Positions 11,511 through 26,106 are shown, counted from the first letter of the stretch. The stretch is DNA of 64,000 nucleotides from Cycas panzhihuaensis (GCA_023213395.1 CM041465.1:133431741-133495740); one strand, 5' to 3'. Notes: generated by a model from the sequence alone, not told the origin. A program made the numbers and translations.

Positions 11511-13262
11511 CCAAAGTCACAAATATGAACTAAAGACTAGGTTTTTATAAAACAATAATATAACCCATATTCTGTTATGCCTTTTAGGTATCATAAGATC
11601 CTTTTTGTTGCTTGCCAATGAGTAGTCTTAGAATCTTACATAAATCTAGATACTACATTGACCATATGCATAATATTTGGTTGTTTTGAAGTTAACTAAT
11701 TAAACTGCCAATTAATTGTCTATAGAGTGTGGTATCCATAGGTCCAAAATCATTAAGTTTAGATAACTTGATCCTAACTTTAGTAGGAGTTTCTAGAGGT
11801 TTGTAAGCATTCATCTTGAACTTTGGAACTCAGTCCAAGGTATATTTCCTTTGAGAAATAAAGATGCCATCTTCATCTTGTCATACTTCCAAACCTAGAA
11901 GTAATTCATTAAACCCAAAACTTTCATCTCAAACTCCTTACATATATCTTCCTTAAATTTTTGTAAAAGATGGGAGTAATTTCTAGTATAAACAAGATCA
12001 TCTACATAAAGTACCACTATTAGAATGGAGTATTCTTTAATCTTGATATATAAATTTGGATTTGATTGAGATCTTTTAAATCCTTGATCTCTAAAATATT
12101 TGTTGATTTAAGAATACCGTACCCTAGGAGGTTGCTTTAATCTATAGAGTGTCTTTTTAAGCTTATACACTTTGTCTTCTTTCCGCTTGACTTCAAAACC
12201 TTGGGGTTGAGAGACATAGATATCTTCTTCAATATACCCATTAAGAAATACACTTTTAACATCTATTGGTTAACATCTTATCTTATTTATATATCCAAAC
12301 TCATCATCATGTGAACAGTTTCCATACATGTGCTAAGGGCAAATGTTTCACTATAATTGATGCATTCTCTTTAGGCATAACCTTTTGCAATAGGTCTAGC
12401 CTTGTGTTTAGACCTTGTAACTAATTCTCATGTGAAGTTATATTCTTCCTCCATTACTTTTCTCAAAGTATCATGTATATTGGCCTTGTCAAAAGTAAAT
12501 TGACCATTTGTAAGTTGTCTCCTTATTCCATGATGTGCACAATAGGCCTTAAACTCATTTAAGATAAACTCTCCCCCATTATCTGATCTTAAGGAGAGGA
12601 TCTTGTGTTTACTTTGTCTCTCCACATAGGTTTTGAAGTTGACAAAGTATTGGAATGCATCTAACTTAAACTTTAAGAAATAAATCTTAGTTTTTCTTGT
12701 ATAATCATTAATGAATGTGATGAAATATCTAGCTCTTGCCAATGAGGGAACATCCATGGGGCCACAAATATCTATGTAAACTAGTTAGAGAGGTCCATTT
12801 GCTCTAAAGTTGTTATCTAGAAAACTTTCTTTATATTTTTTTCTAAGGAGGCAACCTTTATAAATATTTTTATCCACTTCCATGTGTGGTAATCAATCAA
12901 CCATATTCACTTTCTTCATTAGTGCTAGACTATTATAATTTAAGTGACCAAATCTCTTGTGCTACATGTCACTGTCAGGCTTGATTTTTGTTCTTAAAGT
13001 ATAAGTATCTAAAGGAGTAAGGACTAGCTTGAAAAGTCTATCCTTGGTCATTTTATCATTAGCAACTGCTACCTTGTTCTTTCTTTTATCTTTAATGACA
13101 CATTCTCCATTGTCAAATATGACCTTATAATCACAACCCATTATCTATCCTACTAATAAAAGATTCTTCTTCAAGGCTAGGACATAAAGTACATCATCAA
13201 GATATCGAGTTTCTCTTAATTTCATTTATAGAGTTATATCACCTCTTCTAATGGACTCATGA
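11511..13262 (-). pseudogene. pol: Copia pol, 3' half of element E
   Basis: On minus, from 13262: the end of the protease region, GAG-pre-integrase (about 13190-12900), the integrase core (about 12760-12500) with LSLRSDNGGEF keeping the central Asp, then an abrupt join just after HGIRRQLTN to the start of reverse transcriptase (KVMEEEYNF near 12430-12480). About 0.7 kb of integrase C-terminus and linker present in D is missing. Reverse transcriptase continues with VLYVDDLVYT near 12000, and homology stops near 11510 before RNase H and the 3' LTR. The upstream half of the gene lies at 26463-27740, separated by element D. Confidence 0.85.
13258..13262. repeat. Left target-site duplication of element D (CATGA)
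   Basis: CATGA immediately precedes D's 5' LTR and recurs exactly at 26463-26467 after the 3' LTR. It is host sequence from E's protease region. Confidence 0.9.
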
Positions 13263-13618
13263 TGTTGGGATAACACCCAATGTGTGTTTATAGATGTACA
13301 CCTAGAGCCCCTCAAAGCCATATTTGGGGCTCGTTAGGGCACCTTGAGCCGTAAATTAGCCATTAGTAGCCACCATATACCGACACATCTCCATTAAGGT
13401 ATGCTCTCTTTTATTAATTTTGTCTTTTTAATATTAACTTGAAATAGTGTGCAGGTCAGGTTGAGGCACTTGTAGCTTCCCCAAAATTATCTATAAAAGG
13501 GGTGGGAATACCTCCCTGGTGTTTTTTTACACTGGCCAATATTCATTTAGAAAATTTTAATCAGAAGCACAATAATACTCTCGTCATTGTAAAGTCCCAC
13601 TCTGCACCTCATCCTTCA
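13263..13618 (+). repeat. 5' LTR of element D
   Basis: 356 bp, starting TGTTGGGATAACACCC and ending CATCCTTCA, followed directly by the primer site. It carries a TATA-like CTATAAAAGG at 13491-13500. A block of about 45 bases around it has no differences from the 3' LTR, although the LTRs differ by about 18% overall. The open frame 13502-13717 is fortuitous. Confidence 0.92.
13482..13530 (+). promoter_or_regulatory. Putative core promoter of D-family LTRs
   Basis: The block runs CCCCAAAATTAT, CTATAAAAGGGG, TGGGAATACCTCCCTGG. It is invariant between D's two LTRs, nearly so in F's LTR (minus, about 1760-1815), and recognisable in E's LTR (minus, about 30905-30960). CTATAAAAG is a good TATA box, and the downstream GGGA...TCCC can pair as a short hairpin. 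That it works as a promoter is inferred from its position and conservation. Confidence 0.55.
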
Positions 13619-13640
13619 TTTAGTATCAAAGCCAAGTTTC
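13619..13640 (+). other. Primer binding site of element D
   Basis: TTTAGTATCAAAGCCAAG directly after the 5' LTR is a decayed initiator-Met tRNA complement (TGGTATCAGAGCC-type). F has TTTGGTATCAAAG at the same place. Confidence 0.75.
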
Positions 13641-14275
13641 ATGAACGACAATTATGTATTATATTTTTGTTTATTATTCTCTTTTATATTAAAGTTTACA
13701 ATAAAGTTAAACTTTGAAATATTTAATATATTAACATGAACAAATTATTTGACCATTAACACACAATCTTTTGCACTAAATTCACTCATATGTAGGCTAT
13801 TACTGATCTCAAGGCAAATAGATTGGTATTTTAGAGTTTTCATCCATTTTCTATTGATTTCTAATTTAGTTTTGGGTTCAACAAGGTAACCTTAGTTTTA
13901 ATAAAGTCTAGCTCTCAAACAGATGAGCAAAACCCCTACAAGTAACTGCTTATTTTGATTATAGCTAAATTATTTTCTCAATGAAAGAATCTATTTGAGA
14001 TTTCATGTCTTCTTCATGGAGAAATCTTCCTCACAGTGACCATCACCTCTTAGGTTTATGAAAACCTCGTCTCATTCTGTAAGTACAACATTTTCTTTAT
14101 GTTTTATTTTTTATTTTTTTATTTTTTGATATTAAGGGGTGCACTAGGCCTGCACCCATATGAGAAAGTTTTTACATCTCATTTCATGAGATTTCATAAC
14201 CCATTGATCTTTGTATCTTTGTTTTTTCTCTGTCTATTATCCTTTTATGTTTTTTTTTTATAAATTATCTATCTA
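13641..14275 (+). mobile_element. Proximal leader of element D
   Basis: Non-coding leader. About 13641-14060 aligns with F's leader on minus (about 1650-1215), so it is family sequence rather than a later insertion. I see no long reading frame. AT-rich sequence follows to the microsatellite. Confidence 0.6.
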
Positions 14276-14694
<419 letters not shown>

Positions 14695-15080
14695 ACTCAT
14701 CAATCTGCGAGTACTGATAAGCACCCTCCACTTCATGCTATGAATGCTAGTTTAATAGTAGAACCTGAGAAGATGATGAATTAGAAGTAACTATGTGGAT
14801 TTCTCTTATCGAATTTTATGTACAACCTGCTTTTCTTCAAGGATGATGGATTTGGACGAGATGTATTCGTTTTCATATTCTTCTCTGTTGTTGCTCATCC
14901 CTCTCTATTTGTCCATGTCATGCATCTATCCATTCTTCCATTATCACACACATTCTCACGCATTTATTTATTTATTTATTGTTAATTTTAATTTCTTTAA
15001 TTTTTTAAATGGGAGTAAACTCTGCCCCTAAGTGGAGACTGCTGACCTACCTCACCGAAGTCATTTGAGGGTGCTTATCG
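14695..15080. other. Unique spacer between two microsatellites, bounded by a 13-bp inverted repeat
   Basis: GATAAGCACCCTC at 14716-14728 recurs as its reverse complement, GAGGGTGCTTATC, at 15067-15079. The 338-bp interior has no recognisable coding sequence. With the microsatellites on either side, the arrangement is roughly mirror-like: array, repeat arm, spacer, repeat arm, array. Confidence 0.7.
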
Positions 15081-16934
<1,854 letters not shown>

Positions 16935-17279
16935 TATTACTTTTTTTTTTTTTTTTTGATAAGATAAAATGAATTTTTAGTGAGTTTGAAACAGGATCCC
17001 ATAACCTATTACATTAGGAAATTTTATGCAACCAAGAATTATATGACTGTGATAGCCCCATGGTCTAGGCTAGGGAGCTAAATGCCAGGACAAGCCCCAC
17101 AGCTAGCTGTTACAGATCATATCCTTCTCTATTAGAACCATGAGGTCCCTAGGGAAATCACTCTTCCACACTTGACCTTTCCTATGCCTCACTCCCCAGT
17201 TTGCCAAAAAGTCAGCTGGTTTGTTTCCTTCTCTCAAGGTATGCCTTATATGTACATCAGCCAGTCCCTTAATGAGCTC

Positions 17280-17660
17280 TTTGGCATCATTGAAAAGGGG
17301 CTAGAATCTCCAGTCTAGGAGGGCCTCACCTTTCAGCATCTTTAGCACAACCTCTGAATCCCCCTCTATTACTAACCACTGAATATTTCCTTCAACAGCT
17401 TGATCTAGGGATTTAAGCATAGCATGCATCTCTGCATAATGGTTTGTTTGGAATTCATAGTAATCTACAAAAGCCCAAATTGGGGAACCATTGCAGTCCC
17501 TGCAGATACCCCCTCCTCCAGCTTCCCCGGGGTTCCCTTTGGTAGCCCCATCAAAGTTAACTTTGATCGAGGGCTCCTCGAGAGGCTACCAACTGCTACA
17601 TCTGGGCTTTGCAACCTCAAATACAGGCTCTATACCCTATATACTCAGAATCCTACTCTC
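17280..17660 (-). pseudogene. RNase H domain of the LINE
   Basis: Downstream of the zinc-finger-like region, minus encodes NFDGATKGNPGEAGGGG, HYAEMHAM, EGDSEVV and then (about 17190-17240) NKPADFLANWG. These carry the catalytic Asp, Glu, Asp, Asp in the order of plant-type LINE RNase H domains. The domain would degrade RNA in the RNA:DNA hybrid during integration. It sits at the C-terminal end of ORF2, about 0.3 kb before the poly(A). Confidence 0.8.
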
Positions 17661-20600
17661 CGGTAGGGATATGCACTTTTCATTTACATTTCTAATATTT
17701 TCTCTAATGTCCGTACATATTCTGTTGAAAATGGCAATCTGATCCATCTATTTTGCCTGGAAAATTCTGCAGTTCCTCTCTTTCCATATATTCCAAGCTA
17801 AAATTGGGAGTGCACTCTTCCAAATACAACTCAATATTCTGCTTTTGAAAGGGCTTAGCTAAGCAAGCCATAAATCTATAGTCTTTTTCGAGAATGCCCA
17901 GTTAACCTCTAGTTTTCCAAGTAGCATCCTCTATACCTCCCTTGTGAAAGAACACTCAAGGAAGATATGGTCCATGGATTCCTCCTCTGAGTGACATAAA
18001 ATACATCTGTTAGCCAGCATAAAACCTATCTTTTTAAGATTATCAACAGTGAGAATTTTATTCATGAGATAGGTCCACCAGAATATAACAATCTTAGGAA
18101 TGATAGGGAGCCTCTAGACACCATCAAGGATTGGATTACTCTGATCCCCTCTAGTTAAACATAAGTAATGGTAACCTTGTTTAACAGTGTAGTCCTCGGA
18201 TGAGCTTAGAGGCCACACAACCATATCCGGTAAAGGCATTCTAGGGATGTAACTCTTACTTAGAATCCTTTTAATCTTGTTAAGGACCTCTTGCAATCCT
18301 TCTCCTTGAATTTCTTCAAGAGACCTCCAGCTCCTATTTTTTCTGCTCCCGGACCAATAATCCTTTACATGTATGCCATATAGCCTGACACAAGGACCCA
18401 TGATAGGTTCCAGGTCTGGGTATTCCTTAAGCGCTTTATCGGAGCACCATGCATCCTCCCAAAACCTAATGGAGTTTCCATCTCCTAGTCTCCATTTCAA
18501 GCCATTCCTTATGGCTTTCCATGCTTTAAGAATGCTCCTCCAGATAGTTGAGCCAACCTGTGAAGCATCATTATCTGTAAGAGAACCCCCTTGGATGTAT
18601 TTTCTTGTCAGAATCTTCTCCCATAGTCTTTCACCACCTTTGAATAGTCGCCAACCCATCTTTGCCCCTAGAGCAGTGTTGAAGGGAGAAAGCCTTCTTA
18701 GGTTAAGGCCGCCAGCCCATTTCAGAGTATAGACTTTATTCCAACTTACCAAATGTATCCTATCTTTGCTTTCAGCCCTAGACCATAGGAACCTCTTCTG
18801 AATAGATTCAATAATGTTTAAGATGCCTGCTGGAACTCTAAAGATGGACATCCAGAAAATAGGGATGCTCTGTAGCGTGGAAGCAACAAGCTGGAGCTTT
18901 CCAGCTAGGCTTAAGAGAGTGCCTTTGCAACCTGCCAGCTTCCTTTGCATTGTAGATGAGGGGGTTCCACATATCCTTAGTCATCTTCCCAACAAAGAGG
19001 GGCAGACCAAGGTAAATTGTAGGGAGCTTTTTAATGCTCATCTCTAAGATTCTACTGATCCTACCTTGGGTATAGCCTGAGGTATTTATAAAGAAGACAT
19101 TACTCTTGTTTAGCTTTATCTTTTGATTCGTGGCCTTCTTAAAGTGGCCCAAGATCTCTTTAAATTTGGAAGCCTCACTTAAAGCAGCCTTCCCTAAGAA
19201 GATATTATCATCCATGAATTGATGATGGGCCATATTATCCACCCCAGATGTTGGCTTTATACCTTTTATTGCCCCCTGTCTCCTAGTAAACTCTAAGGTT
19301 CTACCCAGAAGTTTAGATATTATGATATACAAGAATGGAGAGAGAGGGTTGCCCTATCTCAATCCCCTATATCCAGGGAAAAAATTAGAGGAAGAGCCAT
19401 TGATGATGACAGAGAATTGTGGGTTACCAATACATAGTTTTATCCATGACTGCCAAGTCTCCCCAAAACCAAAAGCCCTTAGGCAGTCTAACAAACACTC
19501 CCAGGATACCCTATCAAAGGCCTTCGTGAGATTAATCTTGATAAGCATCACGAGCTCTTTCCTTTCTACAGCTGAGTGGATTATTTCATGGACAACAATA
19601 TAGCCATCATATATCTGTCTGCCCTGAAGAAAACTATCTTGATTTTGGGAAATGATGTTTGGCATAATTTTCTTTACTCTGTTAACTAGTACATTGGTTA
19701 TGATTTTATATTTAACATTGCAGAGGCTGATGGGGTGAAATTCCTCCATCCTTTTTTCCTTGTCTTTTTTAGGGATGAGAATAAGGAATGTGGTCTGCCA
19801 CTCCTGCAAGACCTTTCTATTTACATGAAACTCCTTCAATACTTCCATAAGATCCCCTTTAATAATATCCCATAATTCTTGAAAAAACCCCAGAGGGAAA
19901 CCATCAGGGCCTGGGGCTTTATCTTTCTTCATGCCAAAGAGTGCCGCCCTAACCTCGTCCTGGGTGAATGGAGCTATAAGCTGGGCATTTTGATCATCAT
20001 TCACCAAACAGGGAATATTGTTAAGGAAGTCTTTCCTCATTTCCTCGTCCTCGTCTGGTGGTTCAGCAAAGAGGTTCTTGAAATATTCACATGCCAGCTC
20101 CTTCATGCCCTCTGCTGAACTGACTACAACTCCATTGTCCTTTTGAAGACTACTGATTCTGTTGTTCGCTCTATGTTTTGCTGTGGTCATGTGGAAAAAT
20201 ATAGTATTTCTATCTCCTTCAGCCAACCACAGGGCCCTAGATTTTTGTCTCCAATGAATCTCCTCTTTGTTGAGGATCTCCTCCAGGGTCTCAGTCAACT
20301 CCTTCTTAGCCTTGTCTAGCTCCGTTGATCTACCCAACCGTTCTATCTATTCCTCTATAACTTTCAAATCCCAAATGGTTTTATCCTTTTATTCATTTAT
20401 GTTTTGAAAAACTTCCTTGTTCCAAACCTTACTTGTCTTTTGACCGAGTCCAACTTCTTCGAGAATCTATACATTACGTGTCCTTTAATATCAATGCCCT
20501 ACCAGTCCTTAATTCTTTTCTGGAGGTCCAGATGGTGAAGCCACATCAATTCGAATCTAAAGGGGGCCTCGATAAATTTACTCGAATCTAAAAATTACAT

Positions 20601-20714
20601 TAAAAGGGGCGAGTGGTTAGAGCTGGTCCTCGGCAAAGCCTCTAGGGTGAAGTCATTGAAGCACCTCATCCAATCATAGTTGACCGGCACCCTGTCTAGC
20701 TTGATTTGAATACT
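17661..20714 (-). pseudogene. LINE ORF2: endonuclease end, reverse transcriptase, zinc finger
   Basis: Reading on minus: the end of the endonuclease domain (about 20340-20714, with KLDRVPVNYDW); reverse transcriptase from 20337, with APGPDGFPLGFFQELW, PISLCNVKYKI, INLTKAFDRVSWE, a GLR*GNPLSPFL box where Gln has become TAG, and the catalytic box QFMDDN near 19200-19220 (normally FADD or YADD). The thumb and connection follow, with a frame change near 18950-18840, then a zf-RVT-like region with LANRCILCHSEEESMDHIF (about 17945-18020). This enzyme copies LINE RNA at the nicked target. Stops and one frameshift show it is dead. Confidence 0.88.
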
Positions 20715-20724
20715 TATTACTTTT

Positions 20725-21907
20725 GATATTTTTATCACATTAAGTAAAGGTTATATTTTAAAATTTTAGATTTTATATACAACTGCTTTATTTTCAAGAG
20801 GATAAATTAGTAATTTCCATTAGCTTGCATACATTTCCAAAGAAGTTAGTTCATTCAACATTGACATATAAGTCATTTTTCATTTTTCTCTAGCTTCTTA
20901 TTACCTTTAAAAGCTTCAATATTAGTTGAAAAAATATCATTGATTATCTATCTATTTATCATTAAAAGCAACTAAAGTTCAATCTCGCATTGTTAAAGGC
21001 ATTAAAGGAGAATATAGATTCTTATTTTTTCTATATCATATCAAGCTAAAAAACTAGATTACATATCATCTAGTATTATTTTATTTATTTGAAAAGAAAA
21101 AGGTTCATTAGATTTGAAGGAAAGGTTATTGCATATATACTTTTAAAATTTTAAAATTTATCTCTATTTTATATAAGTTGATATCTATTGTTTATTCTTT
21201 ATTGTTCTCTTACTTAGTGGATTTATTTTCTTTCAGTTAATTTATTTCTAGTATAAAAGTAACTTTTAAAACCCTAAGTAAGATCACAATCTTTAATTAA
21301 TATATTATCATATTAAAAAAGATAACTCCTAAATCAATCACACTTTTTTCTAGCCTTGCAAGGGGAACGATTAAGACCCTTAAAATTACCACCATGCACA
21401 TGCTAATTGGACTACTCATATTGGATGAGGAAAGTCATTAGTTATAAGGTGTATTAGGTGGAAGGCTAAGGTGCAGAACTTATCCTCATTTGGTATTTGG
21501 AGAATAAGGCTAGACCTAAAGAGGATGAGTGCCTTGGTTTATGTAACCTTCACCACTAGATCTATTGCTAGGCATAAGTCTAGTGCAGATGGATTCATAA
21601 TTTAGATGGGTATAAAAACCTTTGTAGCAGCTTATGTATTAAGGTATATTAATCCTTGAGCTCATGTACTAGTATATTAGGTCCCTATTTTTCCACTTGT
21701 GAGTATGTGCCACTAAACAGAATAACAATAGAAGGTTTCCCTTGGAAACCCCTAAATTTAGAGCCTAGAAGCCTTATTAGGGACTAGTTCACTTTGGAAA
21801 CTTTGGGTGAAACTTGGGATATTAATACTTGGTTCAAATTTCAAATTCAGACACTTGTAAACCTCATTTTATTTATCATATTAAAAAAAAAAAAAACTTA
21901 GCTCAAA
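20725..21907 (+). mobile_element. Distal leader of element D, second part
   Basis: Non-coding AT-rich leader. From about 21290 to the gag ATG it aligns with E's leader (minus, about 28400-27740), including TTCTAGCCTTGCAAGG and the tract before gag. Its presence in D and E shows that the long leader belongs to the family. Confidence 0.6.
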
Positions 21908-23040
21908 ATGGCCTTAAGCTTTAGTAATATGATTATTCCTAAATTTGATAGAAATAACTTCTTGAATTAGAGTAGGAGGATGAGACCTATTCTCATAGCT
22001 AATAAGATGTGGGAGATTATGAAATATGGATATAATAAGTTAGGTCCAAATATAACTAAGGTGGAAAAATCCACTTATAAAAAAATGTTAGGAAGGACAG
22101 CGAGGCTCTCACACATATTTTGTGCATTAGAAGACCATGTTTTCCCTTGGGTTAGTGAATCCACCAAATCAAAAGAAGCATGGGATACACTTCAGTTGAT
22201 CTACAAAGGAGATGCATTGTCCAAGCTCCAAAATCTTAGAAGCAAGTTTGAGAACTTACGTATGATGCCCACATAAATGGTAACTGAGTTCATAATAAAG
22301 GTACAAGATATAGTCAACCAGATGAGATCTCTTGGGGACACTTTAATAGAATAAAGGGTGGTTGAATGAATCTTAAGATGTGTTAGTGCCATTAGAGGAT
22401 TCAAAATAGTTTCTACAAGAATAGGTGTGTCAAAGGACCTATGTATATTAAAGGTAGAATAACTAAGAGCTATGCTTATGTCAGTAGAAGAACAACAAAA
22501 TACCAATAAATCTCTTGAGCATGCCTTTGCTACTAAGGCTCAAATTCAATCAAATTCTCAAGTAGGAACTTTAAGATCTAGGGAATCACCTCCTAAGAGA
22601 AGGGATAGGAACCCTAGAAGGGATGTTAGACAATACCCTCCCAAGCATCAAGCCCCATATCAAAGGAGGCAAGGAGGACATCATCGAAATGAGAACCCTC
22701 ATAAGTACACAAACTAAAGGAAATAATTTGTAGGGCATACATGTTATCTAAATTATCAAAGAAATGCTCAATCATCAAGATCTAATCAGGATTATTATGA
22801 TAACATACTAAGAGAAAATCATCCTCCACATTATGAGGAGATGGGGAGACCTTCTAATATTGATAGATCTCATCCATAAAGCAAAGGTTTAAGCTATGGA
22901 AGGAGAGATCCTTTATATTATTCCTATTATCATAGAAGGGGTCATTCAGAAGATAAGTGCTTTTTAAAACATGGACCACCCAAGAAAGGAAGTACCCATA
23001 ACACAGTAGAATTGAGGGACAATAACAGGTTGTTTTTATC
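21908..23040 (+). pseudogene. gag: Copia gag of element D
   Basis: The likely start is the ATG at 21908, MALSFSNMIIPKFD. The capsid-type body follows (SKEAWDTLQLIYKGD, NLRSKFENLRMM), then a basic region rich in Arg, Pro and Gln (about 22560-22720), and a decayed zinc knuckle near 22915-22962 where HRRGHSEDKC remains but the first two Cys have become Tyr or Ser. Stops include a TAG at 21968 where Trp is expected and a TAA at about 22459 where Gln is expected. Both are also present at the matching codons of element E, although D and E are separate copies. Confidence 0.87.
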
Positions 23041-26000
23041 TACCTTCACTACCAAGGAGGAAGAGGATGATAGCCGGTATATTAACTTGGGTTGTTTAAC
23101 CTATATGACCCATAAGGAATACCTATTTTGAACATTGGATAAAAGTAGAAAGGGATCCATAATATTTAAAGATGATATCTCCTACAAATCAATTGGTATA
23201 GGTAATATAGCCCTAATGACAGATATATGAGAATATAAACATCTTGATGATGTCTTGTATGCTCTAGCTTTAAAAAAAAATTATTATCTATAGGCCAGAT
23301 GATGGGACAAAACTATAAAGCTATATTTAACAATGATGAGTGTGTAATCAAAGATAAAAGAAGAAATAAAGCTATATTAGCAAAAGGGAAGAGGACTAAG
23401 GATCAATTATTCAAGCCCATTCTTACCCCTTCAGATACCTATGCCTTAAGAACTACAACTAACTTAAATAGTGAATTATGGCATAGAAGATTTAGCCATC
23501 TTAATTACAATAGTTTGGCCCTTATGAAGTGAATGGATATGGTAAATAGATTACCACATATTGAAGAGAATAAAAACCTATGCGAATGATGTCTTCTTGG
23601 CAAACACCATACGAAAAGTTTGCTAGACTTCAATCATTAAGCATCGGGTCCACTTAAATTGGTATATACGAATATTTGTAGACCAATGAATATTCCTTTA
23701 CTAGCAAGTGCTCGAAACTTCATCATATTCATATATGATTTCACAAGCAAGCGATGGGTATTCTTCAAAACCTTTGTTAACTTCAAAACCTTTGTGGAGC
23801 GACAAAGTGGATACAAGTTACTATCTCTAAGATTAGATAATAGGGGAGAATTTATCTCTAATGTATTTAAGGATTATTGTGTTCACCATGGCATTAGAAG
23901 ATAGCTCACTAATCCCTACACCCGATAGCAAAATGGTGTAGCAGTGAGGAAAAATCATACAATAGTAGAAATGGATAGGTGTATGTTAAAGGACAAGAAT
24001 TTGGGACATGAATTTTGGGTTAAAGCAATATATATAACTATTTATTTACTCAATAGGTGCTCCACTAAATCCCTTAGGTAGAAAACTTATGAAGAAGTTT
24101 AGACTCGTTACAAACCAAGCATATATCATCTTAGAGTTTCAGGATGCCTAGCCTATGCTCACATTCCTGATCAATAGAGATCCAAGTTAGATGATCATAA
24201 CATCAAATATATATTCCTTAGTTACAGTGAAACATCCAAGTCATACAAAGTTTATGATCCCAAATAAAAAAGGGTCATGTTAAGCAAAGATATTAAATTC
24301 TAAGAGGATACCTATTATTAAGACATTTAAAAAAATAAAAAGGAAGTTGCAATTAAGTTTGATACATCGTCCAAATCCAAATAGGTACCTCCTATGTTTG
24401 TGTCTAGAAGAGTCATCAATGAACTTAGTGGGGAGGGAACTTCCTCTCAACCTCCACCATAAAATCTACCAAAATGGGTTTATTGGAATCATAACTTAGG
24501 CAACATATTGGATAATAATCGCAGATCCACACGCTCATATAGGGTTAAATTTTCCCTTATGAGAAAAGTATTAGAGACTTATGAGCCTCAATGTTTTGAT
24601 GAGATGAATCAACATGCATGTTGGTGAAGAGTAATGGAAGATGAATACAACTCTATTATTAAAAATGACACTTAGGAGTTAGTTAATTTACCTCTAAAGA
24701 AAAATGCTATTGGAACCAAATAGATCTACAAAACCAAGTTTCATTTAGATGGCTCTATTGAAAAATATAAGGCTAGATTGGTTGCTAAGGGTTATGCCCA
24801 AGAAGAGGGCATTGACGATACTAAAACTTTTACTTTTGTTGCTCGAATGGAAATAGTTAGAATAATGATGAGCTTAGCAGCCCAAATGGGATGGAAAGTT
24901 TATCAAATGGATGTTAAATGTGCATTCCTTAATGACTATATTAAAGAGGATATTTATGTCACTCAACCCCTTGGTTTTGAAGTCATGGGGCAGAAAATAA
25001 AGTGTATAAACTAAAACATGCACTCTATGGATTAAAATAAGCACCCAGGGCTTGGTATTCTTGCATAGATAAATACTTTGAAAATTCTCAAGAAGATCCT
25101 AATTTATACATTCAAATCAAGGGAGATTCAATCCTAATAGTAGGACTTTATGTGGATGACCTTGTGTATACTGGAAATGACTCCCACTTATTGCAAAAAT
25201 TCAAAGATACTATGTGTAACAAACTTGAGATAACAGATTTGGGACTAATGCATTACTTCCTAAGCTTGGAAGTATGGCAAGACAAGAAGGGTATTTTCAT
25301 TTCCCAAAAATATACCTTAGATTTGTTACAAAAATTTAGGAAAACTAACTGTAAACCATTGGCAACTCTAGCTAAAACTAGAATCAATCTCTCCAAGTTA
25401 GATGATTCTATATCAATCGACTCTACACTTTATAAACAACTTATCGGTAGCTTGATATATTTGACATCCACTCAACCTAATATAACACACTCAGTTAGTG
25501 TTGTGTCTAGGTTTATGCAAGATCTAAAGACCACCTATTGGAAAGCAACCAAGAGAATTCTCTGATATCTCATCAAAGGAACTCCAGAATATGGACTATA
25601 CTACAAAGTTTTTCCAAAAATTTAGTTAACTAGCTATATAGACTCAGATTGCAGGAGACATTAATGATAAGAAATCAACAACAGGTTATATATTTAGTAT
25701 GGGATCAGTATCCATAGCATGGAGTACAATGAAACAGAGCAAAGTTTCCTTATCTACAACTGAGGTAGAGTACAAAGCAGTAGTTCCAAGTGCATGTGAA
25801 TTAGTTTGGTTGAGAAGACTATTGTAAGATTTTTAGCTAAAATAGAAAGGTCCCACCAAAATTTGGTGCAATAATTAGAGCACTATTCAAATGGTAAAGA
25901 GTCTAGTTTTTCATGGCAGAATAAAATACATCGAGACTCAATATCACTTTATTCAAGAACTAGTGCAAGCAGAAGAAATTGAATTAGCCTATTGTAGTAT

Positions 26001-26094
26001 TAAAGACCAAACAACAGATATATTTACAAAGACATTGGGCAAAGTTAAATTCTAGAAATTCAGAGAAAGCTTGGAAGTTATTCATATTAAGAAT
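23041..26094 (+). pseudogene. pol: Copia pol of element D
   Basis: Protease region (23041-23290, active site not recognisable); GAG-pre-integrase (about 23455-23640; ELWHRRFSHLNYNSL); integrase (about 23650-24300), where the first catalytic Asp position reads Asn (VYTNICRPM), the second Asp is kept (LRLDNRGEF) and the Glu position is Val; reverse transcriptase (about 24620-25560) with VYQMDVKCAFLND and the catalytic box LYVDDLVYTGND at 25148-25183; RNase H (about 25640-26040) with KKSTTGYIFSMG, STTEVEY and DQTTDIFTK. Numerous TAG/TAA stops fall at Gln and Trp positions. The gene is dead, and its integrase has lost key residues. Confidence 0.9.
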
Positions 26095-26106
26095 TATGGG
26101 GGAGAA
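26095..26106 (+). other. Polypurine tract of element D
   Basis: TATGGGGGAGAA ends directly at the 3' LTR, where plus-strand synthesis is primed. Confidence 0.85.

Larger units (their letters stand above)
16935..20724 (-). mobile_element. 5'-truncated L1-type LINE inserted in D's leader
   Basis: About 3.77 kb on minus, ending in a poly(A) tail seen on plus as 17 T (16941-16957). A candidate 10-bp target-site duplication, TATTACTTTT, lies at 16935-16944 and 20715-20724. The element starts inside the C-terminus of the AP-endonuclease domain, with coding sequence right up to the duplication, so it is 5'-truncated as is usual for target-primed reverse transcription. It is less decayed than the copia sequences around it, with frames of 327 and 278 codons, so it is the younger insertion. 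Confidence 0.88.

Noticed and set aside
18373-18732. Plus-strand frames of 77 to 119 codons at 18373-20118.
   Set aside because: They are antisense to the LINE reverse transcriptase, which has clear motifs on minus.
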